NCBI GenBank assembly: GCA_049289295.1
Contig: JBATLL010000041.1
Span: forward strand, 124,001 to 188,000
Reading direction: 5' to 3'
Origin: BOKV01 sp049289295
GTDB taxonomy: Bacteria > Pseudomonadota > Alphaproteobacteria > Rhizobiales > Rhizobiaceae
DNA: 64,000 nucleotides
How positions within the stretch are numbered: the stretch's first letter is position 1; every line of letters begins with the position of its first letter. The position numbers and the translations under genes were made by a program. Under the pieces are notes generated by a model that ran no database searches, was not told the DNA's origin, and saw nothing but the letters and a program-made list of their open reading frames with translations. Below, piece by piece: positions 60,000-64,000 of this stretch.

Positions 60000-61377
60000 G
60001 CAGGCGAACGATAGCCCTGACGCCGCCCAGCGGGCTTTCATATAGATTGATGTCGCCTCCGTGATTGCGGGCGATGTCACGGGCAATCGACAGACCAAGT
60101 CCGGTACCACCCTCATCCACATTGCGCGCGACATCCAGGCGCATGAACGGCTTGAAGACTTCTTCGCGCTGATCCTCGGGAATGCCGGGACCGTCATCGT
60201 CGAAAGTGAGCGTCGCCCAGCCATTGCCCATCGAGGCGCGGATGGCGAGCTTGTTGGCATGGCGGAATGAATTCGAGACAAGATTGGCAATCAGCCTTGC
60301 CATGGCATTGCGGCGCACGCGAATGATGAAATTGTCCGGGCACCTGATTCCCAGTTCGCGACCCTTTGCATGCGCCTCGCTTTCGTGGCGCTTCAACAAT
60401 TCGCACAGGTCAACGGCTTCCGTAGGTTCGCCGCTCTCACCCCTGGCGAAATCGAGATAGCCCTGCAGCATGCGCTGCATTTCATCGACATCACCCTGGA
60501 GCTCATCGAATTCCGGACCTTCGCCCGCCAGCGCAAGCTGGAGCTTGAAGCGCGTCAGGATGGTGCGCAGATCGTGGCTGACGCCAGTCAGCATCGCGGT
60601 CCTTTGCTGCATCTGGCGCTCGATGCGCTCACGCATCTGCAGGAAGGCAAGTCCGGCCTGGCGCACCTCGCGCGCACCGCGCAACCGGAATTCGGAGGGC
60701 ATGTCGCGACCCTTGCCGAACCGTTCGGCAGCATCCGCCAGCGCCTGGATCGGGCGTATCTGGTTTCTCAGGAAGATGATGGCGATGAACAGCAGGACGA
60801 GCGAGGTGCCCACCATCCAGACCAGAAAGATATGGCTGTTGGAAGCATAGGCGGAATTGCGCTTGGCAAATACACGCAGCACAGCCTCGGGCTGTTCGAG
60901 ACGGATGCGAATTTCAAGCAGGTTGGAATCGCCGACAGTATCAATCCAGAAGGGCCGGTTGATCTGCGTGGCGATCTGTTCGCGCAGTGTGTTGTCGAGT
61001 ATCGAGAAGAAAGGCTTGGCGGTCGCCGGGGGAAACGGGTCGGGCGGCAGGACCGCGATGTTGAGATCGAGCCTTTCCTGGGCAATGCGGATGATGTCGG
61101 AATAATCCTCGCGCTGCGGAAAGGTCTCGATCGTGTCGATGATGGCAGCGATGTCAGCGGTTACCGAACGGGACAGGCGCTGCGTCACGGTCTGCCAGTG
61201 GCGTTCCATGAAGACGAAGGCGATCACGGACTGGAGCAGGACCATGGGGACGATGATTATCAGCAGCGCGCGGCCATAAAGGCCCTTGGGAAGGCGCGCG
61301 GCAAACCAGCGGGTAAAGACGCGCCAGGGGCTGCGCCTGAAGCGTACCGAGGGAAGCTCGCTTTGATCCGTGGTCAT
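59992..61377 (-). CDS. EnvZ-like sensor histidine kinase
   Basis: This is a 461-residue membrane kinase with helices at about 35-55 and 175-195 enclosing a periplasmic sensor domain of about 120 residues. A HAMP domain (about 197-248) follows, then the HisKA domain with the phospho-acceptor His in GVSHDLRTIL (about 268), N-box NLVSNSFRHA, G1 DDGPGIPED and G2 GTGLGLSIAR. The H-box and N-box are as in EnvZ. It starts 25 bases after the response regulator gene, so they are a pair. Confidence 0.92.
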   Translation of the reverse strand: MTTDQSELPSVRFRRSPWRVFTRWFAARLPKGLYGRALLIIIVPMVLLQSVIAFVFMERHWQTVTQRLSRSVTADIAAIIDTIETFPQREDYSDIIRIAQERLDLNIAVLPPDPFPPATAKPFFSILDNTLREQIATQINRPFWIDTVGDSNLLEIRIRLEQPEAVLRVFAKRNSAYASNSHIFLVWMVGTSLVLLFIAIIFLRNQIRPIQALADAAERFGKGRDMPSEFRLRGAREVRQAGLAFLQMRERIERQMQQRTAMLTGVSHDLRTILTRFKLQLALAGEGPEFDELQGDVDEMQRMLQGYLDFARGESGEPTEAVDLCELLKRHESEAHAKGRELGIRCPDNFIIRVRRNAMARLIANLVSNSFRHANKLAIRASMGNGWATLTFDDDGPGIPEDQREEVFKPFMRLDVARNVDEGGTGLGLSIARDIARNHGGDINLYESPLGGVRAIVRLPA

Positions 61378-61402
61378 CGGTGCGCCAATTTCCGTTGCCG
61401 TA

Positions 61403-62137
61403 TCAGTCTACCGCAAGGCGATAGCCGATACCACGCACGGTCTGCAACCATTTGGGATTGGCGGGGTCATCCTCGATCTTGCGGCGAAGGCGATTTATCT
61501 GCACGTCGATCTTCCGTTCGCCAGCGATGCTGTCCTCGCCCAGCAGTTCGTGACGCGCCACCGTTTCGCCTGGCCGGGATGCAAAAGCGATCATTATTTC
61601 CTGTTCGCGATCGGTAAGCCTTATCATGCTGTCGCCATGGCGCAGTTCGCGCTTCCTGAGCGAGAAGCGATAGGGCCCGAACGCGACATTCTCGATGGCT
61701 GGCACGGGCTTGCGCACCGTGCGCTTGAGAATGGATCCGATGCGCAGCAGCAGTTCACGCGGTTCGAAGGGTTTTGACAGATAGTCATCCGCGCCCGCCT
61801 CAAGGCCCACGATGCGATCCTCGATCTCGGCCAGCGCCGTGAGCATCAGGATCGGAACCTGGCGTGTGTCGCGCAGCGAACGGGTCAGGCTGACGCCCGT
61901 CTCACCGGGCATCATCACGTCGACGATGAGAAGGTCGAATTCCATGCCTTCAAGCTTGCGCCGTGCGGAAGCAGCGTCCGCGGCCATGGTTACACGGTAT
62001 CCGTTTTCCGTGAGGTAGCGCCCGAGCAGTTCGCGGATGCGCCGGTCGTCATCGACCAGCAACAGGTGTGGCGCGTCATCGGCCAGTTCCGTTGTCCGGT
62101 TTTGCCCAAGCTGCATTTTCAGTTTGTCGATCGGCAT
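61403..62137 (-). CDS. petR: OmpR-family response regulator (PetR-like)
   Basis: This is a 244-residue regulator. The receiver domain has acidic pocket LLLVDDDRR near 27 and the phospho-acceptor Asp in LLIVDVMMPGETG near 73; then the OmpR/PhoB winged helix with IRLTDREQEIMIAFA and DVQINRLRRKIEDD. The order marR-regulator-kinase equals petP-petR of Rhodobacter, where these genes are required for bc1 expression; whether it controls petABC here (about 24 kb away) is unknown. Confidence 0.88.
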   Translation of the reverse strand: MPIDKLKMQLGQNRTTELADDAPHLLLVDDDRRIRELLGRYLTENGYRVTMAADAASARRKLEGMEFDLLIVDVMMPGETGVSLTRSLRDTRQVPILMLTALAEIEDRIVGLEAGADDYLSKPFEPRELLLRIGSILKRTVRKPVPAIENVAFGPYRFSLRKRELRHGDSMIRLTDREQEIMIAFASRPGETVARHELLGEDSIAGERKIDVQINRLRRKIEDDPANPKWLQTVRGIGYRLAVD

Positions 62138-62194
62138 GGATGCATTTCCTGTTCAAGGCCAAGAACGGCTGTTTGCCGCTCCCGCCGCACAGTT

Positions 62195-62713
62195 TCATTT
62201 TTCGCCCGGCGATAGGGATACCAGGACTTCGCGTTCGGCCGGATTGATCATGTGCCGCATGAAGGCAGCAATCAACTCATCATCATCAAGGCCACTTTCC
62301 TTCAATGCGTGATCGATGCGGCGCGACTGTGGCTGCGAAAGTTCAAGGACAAGTGTCCTTCCTGCCCGCGTGGGGAAGAGCTGGCGCTGGCGGCGGTCTT
62401 CCTGACCAGCCACCTGCACGATATGGCCTGAATCGATCAACTGGCGCAGGACGCGCGAAAGGCTCTGCTTGGTAATCGACAGGATGCTGATCAGTTCGGC
62501 AACCGTCATGCCAGGCTTGCGATTGACGAAATAGAGCGCGCGGTGATGCGCCCTGCCAAAAGAAAAGCGCGAAAGGATGCGGTCGGCGTCAGCCGTGAAA
62601 TCCCGATAGGCGAAAAACAGGCGCTCGATGTTGCCGATCTGTGGAATATCGCTGCTGGTGATTGGCTCGCGCACGATCACTTCATTGCCGGGTGCGGGTT
62701 GGTCGTCTTTCAT
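62195..62713 (-). CDS. petP: MarR-family regulator (PetP-like)
   Basis: This is a 172-residue winged-helix regulator. The DNA-binding region reads AELISILSITKQSLSRVLRQLIDSGHIVQVAG at about 72-102, then DRRQRQLFPTRAGRTLV for the wing. The N-terminal IERLFFAYRDFTADADRILSRF is typical of the PetP branch. It stands 57 bases upstream of the response regulator gene and diverges from ilvE. An inverted repeat in the gap is a candidate binding site. Confidence 0.88.
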   Translation of the reverse strand: MKDDQPAPGNEVIVREPITSSDIPQIGNIERLFFAYRDFTADADRILSRFSFGRAHHRALYFVNRKPGMTVAELISILSITKQSLSRVLRQLIDSGHIVQVAGQEDRRQRQLFPTRAGRTLVLELSQPQSRRIDHALKESGLDDDELIAAFMRHMINPAEREVLVSLSPGEK

Positions 62714-62745
62714 CAGGTCCTCTGAAATGCTGATCGCAAGCCAAT

Positions 62746-62771
62746 TATGTCAGTAGTGTTGACTTAAAATT
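62746..62771. promoter_or_regulatory. Inverted repeat and promoter-like elements between petP and ilvE
   Basis: GTCA (62749-62752) and TGAC (62760-62763) with a 7-base gap form the core of an imperfect inverted repeat with AT-rich flanks on both sides (ATTAT left, TTAAAATT right), the style of a MarR operator. TTGACT (62759-62764) and TAGGTT (62782-62787), 17 bases apart, form a plausible ilvE promoter, so a regulator bound here would cover the -35 element. Confidence 0.45.
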
Positions 62772-62842
62772 AGGCCGGACATAGGTTTTTTACAACCTCG
62801 CATTGGGCCGCAGGCAAGGCGGCAAAGATCTGGAGCATTGCA

Positions 62843-63721
62843 ATGGCTGGCGTACCCTACGATCAACTCGGCGGACATATCTGGTTCAATGGCGAGTTCG
62901 TGAAGTGGGAAGACGCGAAGGTTCATGTGCTGACGCATGGCCTGCATTATGCAAGTTCGGTGTTCGAGGGAGAAAGGGCTTATGAGGGCCGGATCTTCAA
63001 ACTGGAAGAACATACGGATCGCCTGTTCTATTCTGCCGAGGTGCTCGGCTTCGAAATTCCCTTCAATCGCGATGTGATCAATCAGGCCTGCCGCGAGGAA
63101 ATCGAACGACAGGGACTGAAGGACGCCTATATCCGCCCCTTTGCTTGGCGCGGCAGTGAGATGATGGGTGTGTCGGCCCAGCATAACCGGATCAATGTTG
63201 CAATCGCGGCGTGGGAATGGCCGAGCTATTTCAAGCCGGAAGAAAAGCTCAAGGGCATTCGTCTCGATATTGCGAAGTGGCGCAGGCCCGATCCGGCGAC
63301 CGCGCCAAGCTTTGCAAAGGCTGCCGGTCTCTACATGATCTGCACCTTGTCGAAGCATGCGGCAGAAGCAAAGGGCTATGCCGATGCGATGATGCTGGAT
63401 TATCGCGGGCAGGTGGCGGAGGCGACTGGCGCCAACGTCTTCTTCACACGTGACGGTGTCATTCACACGCCAAAGCCGGATTGTTTTCTTGATGGCATCA
63501 CGCGGCGTACAGTCATTGCGCTGGCAAGGCAGCGCGGCCTGGAAGTGGTTGAGCGGGCAATCCTGCCCGAGGAACTGTCGCAGTTCACGGAATGCTTCCT
63601 CACGGGTACTGCGGCAGAAGTCACGCCGGTTTCCGAGATCGGACCCTACAAGTTCACACCCGGTGAGGTCTGCCGGGCGCTGATCGGCGATTATGACCGG
63701 CAAGTGCGGGGCCAGGCCTGA
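62843..63721 (+). CDS. ilvE: Branched-chain amino acid aminotransferase
   Basis: This is a 292-residue class IV PLP-dependent transaminase that makes Leu, Ile and Val from their keto acids. It begins with GHIWFNGEFVKWEDAKVHVL and LHYASSVFEGERAYEGRIF, and carries GQVAEATGANVFFTRDGVIHTP and FLDGITRRTVIALARQRGL, all typical of IlvE. It is upstream-flanked by a MarR operator-like repeat. Its ATG 62843 is preceded by CTGGAGCATTGCA, with GGAG about nine bases away. It complements leuA for leucine synthesis. Confidence 0.94.
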   Translation: MAGVPYDQLGGHIWFNGEFVKWEDAKVHVLTHGLHYASSVFEGERAYEGRIFKLEEHTDRLFYSAEVLGFEIPFNRDVINQACREEIERQGLKDAYIRPFAWRGSEMMGVSAQHNRINVAIAAWEWPSYFKPEEKLKGIRLDIAKWRRPDPATAPSFAKAAGLYMICTLSKHAAEAKGYADAMMLDYRGQVAEATGANVFFTRDGVIHTPKPDCFLDGITRRTVIALARQRGLEVVERAILPEELSQFTECFLTGTAAEVTPVSEIGPYKFTPGEVCRALIGDYDRQVRGQA

Positions 63722-63828
63722 ACAGGGCGGTCCAGCGATTGTGCGAACAGGCGCGCGCCAGGCAAAGCGTTAACGTAACGTAAAAAAACCTTTGAACTTT
63801 AGTCTAACTGTCGGTACCAATAACGCGT

Positions 63829-63842
63829 GTCCGGTGGCGGAC
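63829..63842 (+). other. Small hairpin in the leader of the last gene
   Basis: GTCCG (63829-63833) and CGGAC (63838-63842) with loop GTGG lie 50 bases before the start of the last gene. TTGAAC (63792-63797) and TACCAA (63815-63820), 17 bases apart, are promoter-like elements just upstream. Both calls are by eye. Confidence 0.3.
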
Positions 63843-63892
63843 TATGTCTAAGTGAATGCGGCCCACCCGCACCAAAGTATGGGAGAATTAAA

Positions 63893-64000
63893 ATGGAAGC
63901 GCTTATTCCGATCATTATCCAGGCAGTGTCTGGTGCTGTTGGCGGCGGCATTGTTGGCAATCTGATGAAGCAGGCGGCAATGCAGTTGCTTCCCAAGCTC
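63893..64000 (+). CDS. Conserved small protein (3' end missing)
   Basis: This is the start of a gene that runs off the window: 36 codons, MEALIPIIIQAVSGAVGGGIVG, then NLMKQAAMQLLPKL. The first residues form a hydrophobic, glycine-rich segment. Similar small proteins occur in Rhizobiales and are of unknown function. GGGAG lies ten bases before ATG 63893. It is not read from ilvE, as 171 bases separate them and promoter-like elements lie in between. Confidence 0.65.
   Translation, partial: MEALIPIIIQAVSGAVGGGIVGNLMKQAAMQLLPKL

Noticed and set aside
60370..61617. A 415-codon plus-strand frame opposite the sensor kinase.
   Set aside because: Antisense to a well-supported kinase with complete H, N and G boxes; no recognisable domain in the plus frame.
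1..64000. tRNA genes, CRISPR arrays, insertion-sequence ends or prophage genes.
   Set aside because: Reading the gaps and gene products showed no cloverleaf with a GTTCGA-type arm, no spaced direct repeats of CRISPR size, and no transposase or integrase.

Overview
The window is a gene-dense chromosomal segment of an alphaproteobacterium. I count about 59 protein genes, two of them cut by the window ends, plus one probable leader peptide. I saw no rRNA, tRNA, insertion sequence, prophage or CRISPR array. A Hyphomicrobiales (Rhizobiales-like) origin is the best fit. The reasons are a fused TrpE-TrpG anthranilate synthase, MntR next to a SitABCD-type manganese importer, the lgt-methyltransferase-pgeF-...-prs-rplY-pth-ychF order, the DUF1285-Nudix-CCA set beside a MoxR cluster, and a PetP/PetR-like pair beside ilvE. 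Separate petB and petC argue against Bradyrhizobium, which fuses them. I cannot name a genus.

Layout. 1-6 kb: end of trpE(G), then mntR diverging from sitABCD around a palindromic operator. 5.9-7.9 kb: leuA behind a probable leucine leader peptide. 8-15.4 kb: mixed single genes (TPR membrane protein, YbaK deacylase, metallophosphoesterase, Nudix, glutathionyl-hydroquinone reductase, GNAT, L,D-transpeptidase). 15.5-25 kb: a MoxR-DUF58-BatA/DUF4159-membrane protein cluster on the minus strand, diverging from DUF1285-CoA pyrophosphatase-CCA enzyme. 25-27.3 kb: DUF1059, hemF, a small conserved protein, trmL. 27.4-35 kb: a plus-strand run of two ABC exporter half-transporters, both subunits of an aconitase X, an MFS and an EamA transporter. 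35-41.7 kb: ABC-F ATPase, petABC (cytochrome bc1), apt, a Crp/Fnr regulator and a DUF2892 protein. 41.7-44.8 kb: amino-acid permease and two membrane proteins.

44.9-55.5 kb: the minus-strand translation/PRPP block (lgt, MidA-like methyltransferase, pgeF, M24 peptidase, lipoprotein, prs, rplY, pth, ychF), interrupted by an opposite-strand chrBA chromate-resistance pair. 55.6-60 kb: an exported caspase-like protease, diverging from ubiK-YbjN-proC-csaA-PAAR-like protein. 60-64 kb: sensor kinase, response regulator and MarR regulator on the minus strand, diverging from ilvE, then the start of a small conserved gene.

Most genes are housekeeping. The parts that look least explained are the ABC-exporter/aconitase X run, the chrBA insertion with its own inverted repeat, the CRP-like site between the caspase-like protease and ubiK, the secreted PAAR-like protein, the leuA leader, and the palindrome between the Crp/Fnr regulator and the DUF2892 gene.
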